This document shows, one piece after another, positions 45,170 through 56,832 of a stretch of 64,000 bases of DNA (the first letter of the stretch is position 1; the number at the start of each line of letters is the position of its first letter). Origin of the DNA: Endomychus coccineus (taxonomy: Eukaryota > Arthropoda > Insecta > Coleoptera > Endomychidae); assembly GCA_958510875.1 (NCBI GenBank), contig OY294068.1, forward strand, positions 85,599,043 through 85,663,042. The letters run 5' to 3'. The translations under genes and the position numbers were made by a program. The notes beneath the pieces are model-generated. The model worked only from the letters and a program-made list of their open reading frames with translations, made no database searches and had not been told where the DNA came from.

Positions 45170-46300
45170 AGATCCCTTAGGATATATGAGTTTTGTTGGA
45201 GAAATAGTATCGTAACGTGCTTTGTAACGTATGGCGTTCAATATTTGCTACATATCTAGTGATCCTACAGGTCTACAGATCTGAATCTTCTTTCATTTTC
45301 CTCATGCGCCAGATTCATGTTGTGGTTTACTCTTCATTAAAAGCTTCTGCTAGGATCTTCGTTACAAATCTTGTATCTGTGCTCTCTTGTAGAGAGTCTT
45401 GTCCCTAGGGTAGCGTCAGCGAAGTAATAACCAGGATTACAAATAGGATAGAAAGAATTGTATCAAAATTGAACGTTCTAAGTATAATTGAACAAAACAA
45501 AAAAATTATTCCAAAATTGCAGGTTTCAAGTACAACAGATATATGGTTTGAATTGATTCAGAAGATGGAACCGAAGTCACAATTGTAAACAAGAAACTTT
45601 CCTGATCTAAAATTTGTTCATAAAATTCGGAATCATTAATAGAATGGGCCAAAATATCATTATCTACACGATAATTACCCGAAATGAAGTAAAAGATGGC
45701 TCAATGCCTAAATTAAGTTCAGTTAACTGTATATTTCAACCACAAAGAAAACGTTCATGGGTGTTCAGGCGGTAATGGTTTCAGTTTCCGGATAATCACA
45801 CGGTACAACTCGAGTAAAGCGATACGCAAACTCACAATCACCTCGAGCACCTACTTCCAGATATCACAGTGTGCAGACCCTGTCGGTAGCTCATCCACAA
45901 CATACTCCTACTTCCGAATAATCACAGTGTTCATATGTATGTTGTGATTCTTTTCTACTCTAATCTCCGAACTCTCCAATCATTCACTTCCTCTGACGCA
46001 ATTCAATTACTTGATTGAATAATACGTCCATTAGTACAAAAAATAATGGTTTTATCGGTACGCAAAGGAATTAGAAACAGGATACATTTATCACGCACTA
46101 TTAATAATAATTTCAACTAGTATTGGATCTTGTACGACCACAAACGCAAGTGAATCGATGGAACCAAGATATACCCGAACGTACCAAGGCAATTGACAAA
46201 ATATTATTCACCTCATATTCATCGGTATAAAATCAGGTTAATAGTTACTGTGTTCCACTCATGTTCCATTTTAGATACTTGAAAGAATCTTGGAAACTTT

Positions 46301-46720
46301 TTGAAAGGAATTCTAGCAACACTCGTAACTTTTGGTCCTTTTAATACCATTTTCTTAGTTCCACGATTTACTGCCGGCATACCTTTTATAAGTTTTCAGC
46401 TTGCAGTCGGGTCACTTACAGTAATTTCAGTCGAACCGTTTGTCCTCGTGTCACAAGCATTGCTTGCTAGAAATGGTTTCTATCATTATGTTGCGCTCAT
46501 GATGCCCCATCATTTCCAAAATTCTGTTCAGGAATCCTTATCATCGGTCGCCTGCTTGTACGTATTCCTCATCCATAAGCATGTTGCATGTTCGAAGTTT
46601 GATGCGACTAATTTAATCGATTCTCATTTTCACTACGTACTTCATCGCAACGAAAGCAAATATCATGGCAACAACGAATGCATATTCGCCTGCACTGAAT
46701 ACATTTCTTCCATCAAATAA
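46301..46720 (+). other. 139-codon open frame in duplicated block E, unrecognised
   Basis: The frame is homologous to the broken frame at 18,272-18,743 and is uninterrupted here. The first 75 residues are strongly hydrophobic (for example FVLVSQALLARNGFYHYVAL), suggesting membrane segments. The end is His/Asn/Cys-rich. Changes between the two copies are not clearly biased to third codon positions, so coding is unproven. A TTCCATTTTAG acceptor-like site precedes it at 46,265-46,275. The frame ends immediately before the inserted satellite element. Confidence 0.3.
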
Positions 46721-46722
46721 TT

Positions 46723-46760
46723 GAAGACATAAGTGGATAAAGGTGTCATGTCACATTTTT
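46723..46760 (+). repeat. Left terminal inverted repeat of the satellite-bearing element
   Basis: The 38 bases start GAAGACATAAGTGGATAAAG and end in CATGTCACATTTTT. They are exactly complementary to 56,793-56,830. The inner motif GGTGTCATGTCACA recurs near the right end as a hairpin (56,604-56,647). Confidence 0.9.
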
Positions 46761-47123
46761 GAAGTTTCGAGATATTTGATGAAACGCGTTTTGAACTAGA
46801 ACTTTTTAAATTACAATTTAATATCGTTTAGTAATATCGAATAATTTGATTAAAACTCATCTTTAATTAAATTATGCGATATTACTAATTTCTCTGGTGA
46901 CTATCCTAAATATTAAAATTGTAAGATGTCTCAGTAAATTTAGATGTTGTGTACATAACACCTTCATCCACCAACATTCAATCAAAAATGTTATCGGGTT
47001 TATCCTAAATAAAGGGGTAATGTTACTTTTGAATATTTTTTAATATCATAAAATGCGGAAATTCTTACAAAATAAGGCATAGACTGATTAACAAAAATCA
47101 GAAACTAACGCTAGATAAAAAAA

Positions 47124-47467
47124 CTAACAGGTTTTCCTTTTCTTCTTCGGATTTTCAACATTTTCATTCAGAATTTCTTCATAAAACCTTAAATAATCAA
47201 TGTCAATGAACTTCAGCTGCTCTCTTAAGTTATTCATTTTTTCAGTAGTTAGACCTCCACATTTAGGTAACGTACTCAATGACAATTCATCAGGAGGCAC
47301 ATCTTTTGTTCCTTTTTTGTACAAGTCAACTTGCAGAAATGGGGTGAAGGGATCTAAGTTTGCTTTGTAATAATAAAATCCAAAATGATCTACTCTGATC
47401 CACTTGACACTATCTCGTAAATCAACTTTCTCGTTAAGAGTATTGCTTAATTTTTTATACAAATTCT
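47124..47467 (-). pseudogene. Last exon of the satellite-bearing transposon's gene
   Basis: The 112-codon frame starts right after an ACATTTTAG acceptor-like site at 47,468, at the satellite edge. It contains VKWIRVDHFGFYYYKANLDP followed by LQVDLYKK, CGGLTTEKMNNLREQLKFID and YLRFYEEIL, and ends with a basic PKKKRKT tail. This organisation (KWI/F...YYK...DLxKR... then LxxLxxxxxIPxxYxxFYxxL) is known to me from the C-terminus of a widespread insect transposon-associated protein family. I cannot name its superfamily. The N-terminal part is at 55,528-56,505, on the far side of the satellite. Confidence 0.55.
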
Positions 47468-50400
47468 AAAATGTAATTAGCTTTTATTTTATAAGTGTTT
47501 CTTTAAAAACTCCAATATAACCGTGCTTAACCGCAACCCATTAAGATGGTAGGAAATATGTGAAGTTCAGTGCATTTGCTCGTATTTAATGCAAGAGAGT
47601 GTCAGACGTCTCATTAACGTAATATTTATTATGAATGGTCATTCTTAAGATTGTTACTCTTTTAAAATATAATTAGCTTTTATTTTAAAAGTGTTTCTTT
47701 AAAAACTCTAATATAACCGTGCTTAACCGCAACCCATTAAGATGGTAGGAAATATGTGAAGTACAGTGCATTTGCTCGTATTTAATGCAAGAGAGTATCA
47801 GACGTCTCATTAACGTAATATTTATTACGAATGGTCCTTCTTAAGATTGTCACTCTTTTAAAATATAATTAGCTTTTATTTTAAAAGTGTTTCTTTAAAA
47901 ACTCTAATATAACCGTGCTTAACCGCAACCCATTAAGATGGTAGGAAATATGTGAAGTACAGTGCATTTGCTCGTATTTAATGCAAGAGAGTATCAGACG
48001 TCTCATTAACGTAATATTTATTATGAATGGTCATTCTTAAAATTGTCACTCTTTTAAAATATAATTACCTTTTATTTTAAAAGTGTTTCTTTAAAAACTC
48101 TAATATAACCGTGCTTAACCGCAACCCATTAAGATGGTAGGAAATATGTGAAGTACAGTGGATTTGCTCGTATTTAATGCAAGAGAGTATCAGACGTCTT
48201 ATTAACGTAATATTTATTATGAATGGTCATTCTTAAGATTGTCACTCTTTTAAAATATAATTAGCTTTTATTTTATAAGTGTTTCTTCAAAAACTCTAAT
48301 ATAACCGTGCTTAACCGCAACCCATTAAGATGGTAGGAAATATGTGAAGTACAGTGCATTTGCTCGTATTTAATGCAAGAGAGTATCAGACGTCTCATTA
48401 ACGTAATATTTATTATGAATGGTCATTCTCAAGATTGTCACTCTTTTGAAATATAATTAGCTTTTATTTTATAAGTGTTTCTTTAAAAACTCTAATATAA
48501 CCGTGCTTAACCGCAACCCATTAAGATGGTAGGAAATATGTGAAGTACAGTGCATTTGCTCGTATTTAATGCAAGAGAGTATCAGACGTCTCATTAACGT
48601 AATATTTATTATGAATGGTCATTCTTAAGATTGTCACTCTTTTAAAATATAATTACCTTTTATTTCAAGAGTGTTTCTTTAAAAACTCTAATATAACCGT
48701 GCTTAACCGCAACCCATTAAGATGGTAAGAAATATGTGAAGTACAGTGCATTTGCTCGTATTTAATGCAAGAGAGTATCAGACGTCTCATTAACGTAATA
48801 TTTATCACGAATGGTCCTTCTTAAGATTATCACTCTTTTAAAATATAATTAGCTTTTATTTAAAAAGTGTTTCTTTAAAAACTCTAATATAACCGTGCTT
48901 AACCGCAACCCATTAAGATGGTAGGAAATATGTGAAGTACAGTGCATTTGCTCGTATTTAATGCAAGAGAGTATCAGACGTCTCATTAACGTAATATTTA
49001 TTACGAATGGTCCTTCTTAAGATTGTCACTCTTTTAAAATATAATTAGCTTTTATTTTAAAAGTGTTTCTTTAAAAACTCTAATATAACCGTGCTCAACC
49101 GCAACCCATTAAGATGGTAGGAAATATGTGAAGTACAGTGCATTTGCTCGTATTTAATGCAAGAGAGTATCAGACGTCTCATTAACGTAATATTTATTAC
49201 GAATGGTCCTTCTTAAGATTGTCACTCTTTTAAAATATAATTAGCTTTTATTTTAAAATTGTTTCTTTAAAAACTCTAATATAACCGTGCTCAACCGCAA
49301 CCCATTAAGATGGTAGGAAATATGTGAAGTACAGTGCATTTACTCGTATTTAATGCAAGAGAGTATCAGACGTCTCATTAACGTAATATTTATTACGAAT
49401 GGTCCTTCTTAAGATTGTCACTCTTTTAAAATATAATTAGCTTCCATTTCAAAAGTGTTTCTTTAAGAACTCTAATATAACCGTGCTCAACCGCAACCCA
49501 TTAAGATGGTTAGAAATATGTGAAGTACAGTGCATTTGCTCGTATTTATTGCAAGAGAGTATCGGACGTCTCATTAACGTAATATTTATTACGAATGGTC
49601 CTTCTTAAGATTGTCACTCTTTTAAAATATAATTAGCTTTTATTTTAAAAGTGTTTCTTTAAAAACTCTAATATAACCGTGCTCAACCGCAACCCATTAA
49701 GATGGTAGGAAATATGTGAAGTACAGTGCATTTGCTCGTATTTAATGCAAGAGAGTATCAGACGTCTCATTAACGTAATATTTATTACGAATGGTCCTTC
49801 TTAAGATTGTCACTCTTTTAAAATATAATTAGCTTTTATTTTAAAAGTGTTTCTTTAAAAACTCTAATATAACCGTGCTCAACCGCAACCCGTTAAGATG
49901 GTAGGAAATATGTGAAGTACAGTGCATTTGCTCGTATTTAATGCAAGAGAGTATCAGACGTCTCATTAACGTAATATTTATTACGAATGGTCCTTCTTAA
50001 GATTGTCACTCTTTTAAAATATAATTAGCTTTTATTTTAAAAGTGTTTCTTTAAAAACTCTAATATAACCGTGCTTAACCGCAACCCATTAAGATGGTAG
50101 GAAATATGTGAAGTACAGTGCATTTGCTCGTATTTAATGCAAGAGAGTATCAGACGTCTCATTAACGTAATATTTATTACGAATGGTCCTTCTTAAGATT
50201 GTCACTCTTTCAAAATATAATTAGCTTTTATTTTAGAAGTGTTTCTTTAAAAACTCTAATATAACCGTGCTCAACCGCAACCCATTGAGATGGTAGGAAA
50301 TATGTGAAGTACAGTGCATTTGCTCGTATTTAATGCAAGAGAGTATCAGACGTCTCATTAAAGTAATATTTATTATGAATGGTCATTCTTAAGATTGTCA

Positions 50401-53400
50401 CTCTTTTAAAATATAATTACCTTTTATTTTATAAGTGTTTCTTTAAAAACTCTAATATAACCGTCTTTAACCGCAACCTATTAAGATGGTAGGAAATATG
50501 TGAAGTACAGTGCATTTGCTCGTATTTAATGCAAGAGAGTATCAGACGTCTCATTAACGTAATATTTATTACGAATGGTCCTTCTTAAGATTGTCACTCT
50601 TTCAAAATATAATTAGCTTTTATTTTAAAAGTGTTTCTTTAAAAACTCTAATATAACCGTGCTCAACCGCAACCCATTAAGATGGTAGGAAATATGTGAA
50701 GTACAGTGCATTCGCTCGTATTTAATGCAAGAGAGTATCAGACGTCTCATTAACGTAATATTTATTATGAATGGTCATTCTTAAGATTGTCACTCTTTTA
50801 AAATATAATTACCTTTTATTTTATAAGTGTTTCTTTAAAAACTCTGATATAACCGTCTTTAACCGCAACCTATTAAGATGGAAGGAAATATGTGAAGTAC
50901 AGTGCATTTGCTCGTATTTAATGCAAGAGAGTATCAGACGTCTCATTAACGTAATATTTATTATGAATGGTCATTCTCAAGATTGTCACTCTTTTAAAAT
51001 ATAATTAGCTTTTATTTTATAAGTGTTTCTTCAAAAACTCCAATATAACCGTGCTTAACCGCAACCCATTAAGATGGTAGGAAACATGTGAAGTACAGTG
51101 GATTTGCTCGTATTTAATGCAAGAGAGTATCAGACGTCTCATTAACGTAATATTTATTATGAATGGTCATTCTTAAGATTGTCACTCTTTTAAAATATAA
51201 TTAGCTTTTATTTTATAAGTGTTTCTTTAAAAACTCTAATATAACCGTGCTCAACCGCAACCCATTAAGATTGTAGGAAATATGTGAAGTACAGTGCATT
51301 TGCTCGTATTTAATGCAAGAGAGTATCAGACGTCTCATCAACGTAATATTCATTATGAATGGTCATTCTCAAGATTGTCACTCTTTTAAAATATAATTAG
51401 CTTTCATTTTATAAGTGTTTCTTCAAAAACTCCGAAATAAACGTGCTTAACCGCAACCCATTAAGATGGTAGGAAATATGTGAAGTACAGTGGATTTGGT
51501 CGTATTTAATGCAAGAGAGTATCAGACGTCTTATTAACGTAATATTTATCATGAATGGTCATTCTTAAGATTGTCACTCTTTTAAAATATAATTACCTTT
51601 TATTTTAAAAGTGTTTCTTTAAAAACTCTAATATAACCGTGCTTAACCGCAACCCATTAAGATTGTAGGAAATATGTGAAGTACAGTGGATTTGCTCGTA
51701 TTTAATGCAAGAGAGTATCAGACGTCTTATTAACATAATATTTATTATGAATGGTCATTCTTAAGAGTGTCACTCTTTTAAAATATAATTACCTTTTATT
51801 TTAAAAGTGTTTCTTTAAAAACTCTAATATAACCGTGCTTAACCGCAACCCATTAAGATTGTAGGAAATATGTGAAGTACAGTGCATTTGCTCGTATTTA
51901 ATGCAAGAAAGTATCAGACGTCTTATTAACGTAATATTTATTATGAATGGTCATTCTTAAGATTGTCACTCTTTTAAAATATAATTAGCTTTCATTTTAT
52001 AAGTGTTCCTTTAAAAACTCCAATATAACCGTGCTTAACCGCAACCCATTAAGATGGTAGGAAATATGTGAAGTACAGTGGATTTTCTCGTATTTAATGC
52101 AGGAGGGTATCAGACGTCTTATTAACGTAATTTTTATCATGAATGGTCATTCTTAAGATTGTCACTCTTTTAAAATATAATTAGCTTTCATTTTATAAGT
52201 GTTCCTTTAAAAACTCCAATATAACCGTGCTTAACCGCAACCCATTAAGATGGTAGGAAATATGTGAAGTACAGTGCATTTGCTAGTATTTAATGCAAGA
52301 GAGTATCAGACGTCTTATTAACGTAATATTTATTATGAATGGTCATTCTTAAGATTGTCACTCTTTTAAAATATAATTAGCTTTCATTTTATAAGTGTTC
52401 CTTTAAAAACTCCAATATAACCGTGCTTAACCGCAACCCATTAAGATGGTAGGAAATATGTGAAGTACAGTGCATTTGCTCGTATTTAATGCAAGAGAGT
52501 ATCAGACGTCTCATCAACGTAATATTCATTATGAATGGTCATTCTCAAGATTGTCACTCTTTTAAAATATAATTAGCTTTCATTTTATAAGTGTTTCTTC
52601 AAAAACTCCGAAATAAACGTGCTTAACCGCAACCCATTAAGATGGTAGGAAATATGTGAAGTACAGTGGATTTGGTCGTATTTAATGCAAGAAAGTATCA
52701 GACGTCTCATTAAAGTAATATTTATTATGAATGGTCATTCTTAAGATTGTCACTCTTTTAAAATATAATTACCTTTTATTTTATAAGTGTTTCTTTAAAA
52801 ACTCTAATATAACCGTCTTTAACCGCAACCTATTAAGATGGTAGGAAATATGTGAAGTACAGTGCATTTGCTCGTATTTAATGCAAGAGAGTATCAGACG
52901 TCTCATTAACGTAATATTTATTACGAATGGTCCTTCTTAAGATTGTCACTCTTTCAAAATATAATTAGCTTTTATTTTAAAAGTGTTTCTTTAAAAACTC
53001 TAATATAACCGTGCTCAACCGCAACCCATTAAGATGGTAGGAAATATGTGAAGTACAGTGCATTCGCTCGTATTTAATGCAAGAGAGTATCAGACGTCTC
53101 ATTAACGTAATATTTATTATGAATGGTCATTCTTAAGATTGTCACTCTTTTAAAATATAATTACCTTTTATTTTATAAGTGTTTCTTTAAAAACTCTGAT
53201 ATAACCGTCTTTAACCGCAACCTATTAAGATGGAAGGAAATATGTGAAGTACAGTGCATTTGCTCGTATTTAATGCAAGAGAGTATCAGACGTCTCATTA
53301 ACGTAATATTTATTATGAATGGTCATTCTCAAGATTGTCACTCTTTTAAAATATAATTAGCTTTTATTTTATAAGTGTTTCTTCAAAAACTCCAATATAA

Positions 53401-55235
53401 CCGTGCTTAACCGCAACCCATTAAGATGGTAGGAAACATGTGAAGTACAGTGGATTTGCTCGTATTTAATGCAAGAGAGTATCAGACGTCTCATTAACGT
53501 AATATTTATTATGAATGGTCATTCTTAAGATTGTCACTCTTTTAAAATATAATTAGCTTTTATTTTATAAGTGTTTCTTTAAAAACTCTAATATAACCGT
53601 GCTCAACCGCAACCCATTAAGATTGTAGGAAATATGTGAAGTACAGTGCATTTGCTCGTATTTAATGCAAGAGAGTATCAGACGTCTCATCAACGTAATA
53701 TTCATTATGAATGGTCATTCTCAAGATTGTCACTCTTTTAAAATATAATTAGCTTTCATTTTATAAGTGTTTCTTCAAAAACTCCAATATAACCGTGCTT
53801 AACCGCAACCCATTAAGATGGTAGGAAATATGTGAAGTACAGTGGATTTGCTCGTATTTAATGCAAGAGAGTATCAGACGTCTTATTAACGTAATATTTA
53901 TCATGAATGGTCATTCTTAAGATTGTCACTCTTTTAAAATATAATTAGCTTTCATTTTATAAGTGTTTCTTCAAAAACTCCAATATAACCGTGCTTAACC
54001 GCAACCCATTAAGATGGTAGGAAATATGTGAAGTACAGTGGATTTGCTCGTATTTAATGCAAGAGAGTATCAGACGTCTTATTAACGTAATATTTTTTAT
54101 GAATGGTCATTCTTAAGATTGTCACTCTTTTAAAATATAATTACCTTTTATTTTAAAAGTGTTTCTTTAAAAACTCTAATATAACCGTGCTTAACCGCAA
54201 CCCATTAAGATTGTAGGAAATATGTGAAGTACAGTGCATTTGCTCGTATTTAATGCAAGAGAGTATCAGACGTCTCATCAACGTAATATTTATTATGAAT
54301 GGTCATTCTCAAGATTGTCACTCTTTTAAAATATAATTAGCTTTTATTTGATAAGTGTTTCTTCAAAAACTCCAATATAACCGTGCTCAACCGCAACCCA
54401 TTAAGATGGTAGGAAATATGTGAAGTACAGTGGATTTGCTCGTATTTAATGCAAGAGAGTATCAGACGTCTCATTAACGTAATATTTATTATGAATGGTC
54501 ATTCTTAAGATTGTCACTCTTTTAAAATATAATTAGCTTTTTTTTATAAGTGTTCCTTTAAAAACTCTAATATAACCGTGCTCAACCGCAACCCGTTAAG
54601 ATTGTAGGAAATATGTGAAATACAGTGCATTTGCTCGTATTTAATGCAAGAGAGTATCAGACGTCTCATCAACGTAATATTTATCATGAATGGTCATTCT
54701 CAAGATTGTCACTCTTTTAAAATATAATTAGCTTTTATTTTATAAGTGTTTCTTCAAAAACTCCAATATAACCGTGCTCAACCGCAACCCATTAAGATGG
54801 TAGGAAATATGTGAAGTACAGTGGATTTGCTCGTATTTAATGCAAGAGAGTATCAGACGTCTCATTAACGTAATATTTATTATGAATGGTCATTCTTAAG
54901 ATTGTCACTCTTTTAAAATATAATTAGCTTTTTTTATAAGTGTTCCTTTAAAAACTCTAATATAACCGTGCTTAACCGCAACCCGTTAAGATTGTAGGAA
55001 ATATGTGAAATACAGTGCATTTGCTCGTATCTAATGCAAGAGAGTATCAGACGTCTTATTAACGTAATATTTATTATGAATTGTCATTCTTAAGATTGTC
55101 ACTCTTTTAAAATATAATTAGCTCTTATTTGATAAGTGTTTCTTTAAAAACTCTAATATAACCGTGCCTAACCGCAACCCATTAATATGGTAGGGAATGT
55201 GTGAAGTACAGTGCATTTGCTCGTATTTAATGGTA
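47468..55235 (+). repeat. 196-bp satellite array, about 40 units
   Basis: The landmark CCGTGCTTAACCGCAACCCA recurs every 196 bases from 47,521 to 55,162 (39 intervals spanning 7,641 bases). Units are highly similar. Each has GACGTC, an inverted pair CTTTTAAAAT...ATTTTAAAAG around AATTAGC, and GCATTTGCTC. Variants (CTTAACC/CTCAACC, GGTCATTC/GGTCCTTC, GTGCATTTG/GTGGATTTG) occur in blocks. A segment of about 1.09 kb near 50,345-51,434 is almost identical to 52,697-53,785, exactly 12 units away. Open frames in it are by-products of the repeat, since 196 is not a multiple of 3. Confidence 0.95.
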
Positions 55236-55520
55236 TCAGCCATAAATGACACCACTCCAACTCATATTGAAGCGAATGGTGATGTAAAAGAGGTATCATA
55301 TACAACTTGATAACTTCTGCATATTGCGAACATGTAGAGGAAACCAGTCCTGGAATATCTAAAGTATAAATTAGGAATAATAATGGACCAATCACAGATC
55401 CCTGAGGTACGCAGCCAACTAAATCTACATTTTGTGAAAAACAACAATTTTTACTCTGAATTTACGAACAGAAAGAAAAGCTGCTATCCAATCGACCTCA
55501 ATAGATTCAGTTTTTCTTCC
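55236..55520 (-). pseudogene. Non-LTR reverse transcriptase scrap between satellite and transposon gene
   Basis: The minus strand reads DWIAAFLSVRKFRVKIVVFH, then after stops VIGPLLFLIYTLDIPGL and TSKCTVL. These are the RT palm blocks around the 'PQGSVLGPLLFLIYINDL' motif. It is about 95 codons long. One edge runs straight into the satellite, the other into the transposon gene right after its RNPDTWKRKK segment. Confidence 0.7.
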
Positions 55521-55527
55521 TTAATAT

Positions 55528-56505
55528 TTAAAAAGTCGATATTGCTGCTTTTTTTCGTTTCCAAGTGTCAGGATTGCGCATTTTTTTTTTTGGTATCTTC
55601 GGTAATAATTCGAAATTTTTCCCTTTCTTAATGCTTGGTTGGATTCCATCAGCTGTGACATGAACATTTATTCCACTTTCGTTACTCTTCTTCTTTTCTG
55701 TCCCGTTATCGTCATGTAGATTTGCTGTGTTCTTACTGCTCTCAAGTTGGTTATTATTATCATCATCTTCCATGCTATTTCCTTGTAGGGTCTCATTGTC
55801 GATGAAAACTTTACGTTTAACCTTCTTAATACGTTGTTCGTTGTAGATTGCTTGCAGTCTCTGGCTCAGGCTCTGAATAATCTGAATCGTCATCGTGGCT
55901 AGGACAATATTCACTACCTGATGTAATGCTCTCTTCATCGCTTATTTCCTTAACCCCTAGAACAAAACGTATATTGAATTCAAATTCAGGTTGTATCTAA
56001 ATTATCTCATTGCTTACTTTTTGAAAAGCGCCTTCTTAATGTCCTACTTGTACTTGGTTGCTCCTCCATATCTTTATATTTCTCATCCGATTCAATTTCT
56101 ATTATTCTTGACCTTCGAGATTACTGCAGGACACTGCCTCTACAAAAGTACATAATTTAAGTATAGTACGTTTACTATATTCTTAATAAAATTCCGTGGA
56201 GCTTGGCAAACGGACTAATATTCTGGAGGCCAATCGTCTTAATACATAATATTGAAATTTGAAAAAAAACTACTTACGTTTTGTAATGTGCATTTGTGTT
56301 CTTAGTAGATGTCTCATATCTAAAGGGTTTTCAACCGGTTTAACTACATCTTTACTTTCAAATTTACTGCTGCATACAGCCTCTACAAAAATAATTAGAT
56401 ACATTACAGGGTATAAATGAGAAAACTAGTTTTGTTAAGCTTACCTTGATTAGAGTCAATTTCTTGCACCATTTTAAAGATTTCATTGCCTCTAAACCCA
56501 GCCAT
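55528..56505 (-). pseudogene. N-terminal exons of the satellite-bearing transposon's gene
   Basis: Exon 1 (56,505-56,445) starts MAGFRGNEIFKMVQEIDSNQ and ends at a GTAAGC donor. Exon 2 (56,382-56,278) follows TTTTGTAG, keeps the frame (EAVCSSKFESKDVVKPVENP) and ends at GTAAGT. Exon 3 (from 56,139) starts EAVSCSNLEGQ, resembles the start of exon 2, and meets a stop unless the frame shifts. Its later part reads EIESDEKYKDMEEQPSTSR. Exon 4 (from 55,959) is acidic (VKEISDEESITSGSEYCPSH), then shifts frame into a segment ending RNPDTWKRKK (55,938-55,528). The acidic region followed by RNPDxWKR is typical of a transposon protein family common in insects. The middle of the protein is missing. Confidence 0.55.
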
Positions 56506-56603
56506 TATTGCCACAAACGTATTTTAGTTCCTCGCGATGAAACATAACCTCAATTGCGAGACATGACACTTGACAGTTGAATAGACTTTTGAATTACTTA
56601 GTT

Positions 56604-56647
56604 GATAAAGGTGTCATGTGACAAAACTGTGACATGACACCTTTATC
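56604..56647. repeat. Subterminal hairpin built from terminal-repeat sequence
   Basis: GATAAAGGTGTCATGT and its complement face each other across a 12-base spacer. The same sequence forms part of both 38-bp termini. Together with the terminal copies it may act as a transposase binding-site array. Confidence 0.7.
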
Positions 56648-56792
56648 TACTACGGAATGCTACATGTTCGTGTGACTTAACACCTTCATCCATAAAATAA
56701 ATCTTTAAATATTGAGAAAAATGTATCTAGGGTTTAATGAAAGATAAATCTATACCAGTGAAGTTCAAAAAGTTGAAAAAGTGGATTTTAGA

Positions 56793-56830
56793 AAAAATGT
56801 GACATGACACCTTTATCCACTTATGTCTTC
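56793..56830 (-). repeat. Right terminal inverted repeat of the satellite-bearing element
   Basis: Exact inverted complement of 46,723-46,760, followed by AATTACCCGG, which continues block E. Confidence 0.9.
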
Positions 56831-56832
56831 AA

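Larger units (their letters stand above)
42690..46720 (+). repeat. Segmental duplication, flanking block E (left part)
   Basis: This is homologous to 15,440-18,840 in block D, for example ACTAGAAATGATGAATGCAT at 15,806 and 43,081, and CAGATCTGAATCTTCTT at 17,154 and 45,274. The R1-like LINE (43,571-45,169) replaces the 105-bp tandem repeat zone. The block is interrupted at 46,721 by the satellite-bearing element and resumes at 56,833. Confidence 0.75.
46721..56832 (-). mobile_element. 10.1-kb DNA transposon with perfect 38-bp terminal inverted repeats and a satellite interior
   Basis: The left terminus GAAGACATAAGTGGATAAAG... (46,723-46,760) and the right terminus (56,793-56,830) are perfect inverted complements over 38 bases, or 40 if the flanking TT/AA are counted. 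Block D gives the empty site (AAATAGTTACCCGG), so the insertion is defined. Flanking AATT on both sides could be a 4-bp target duplication, but its palindromic nature also allows 0 or 2 bp. Inside are the two ends of a minus-strand transposon gene, separated by about 7.8 kb of 196-bp satellite and a LINE scrap. The identical termini imply a young insertion. The superfamily is not assigned. Confidence 0.8.

Noticed and set aside
50771..53356. Two identical 77-codon frames 2,352 bases apart, as a possible duplicated gene
   Set aside because: They lie entirely inside the 196-bp satellite. Their identity reflects the 12-unit block duplication, and a 196-base period cannot keep a reading frame.
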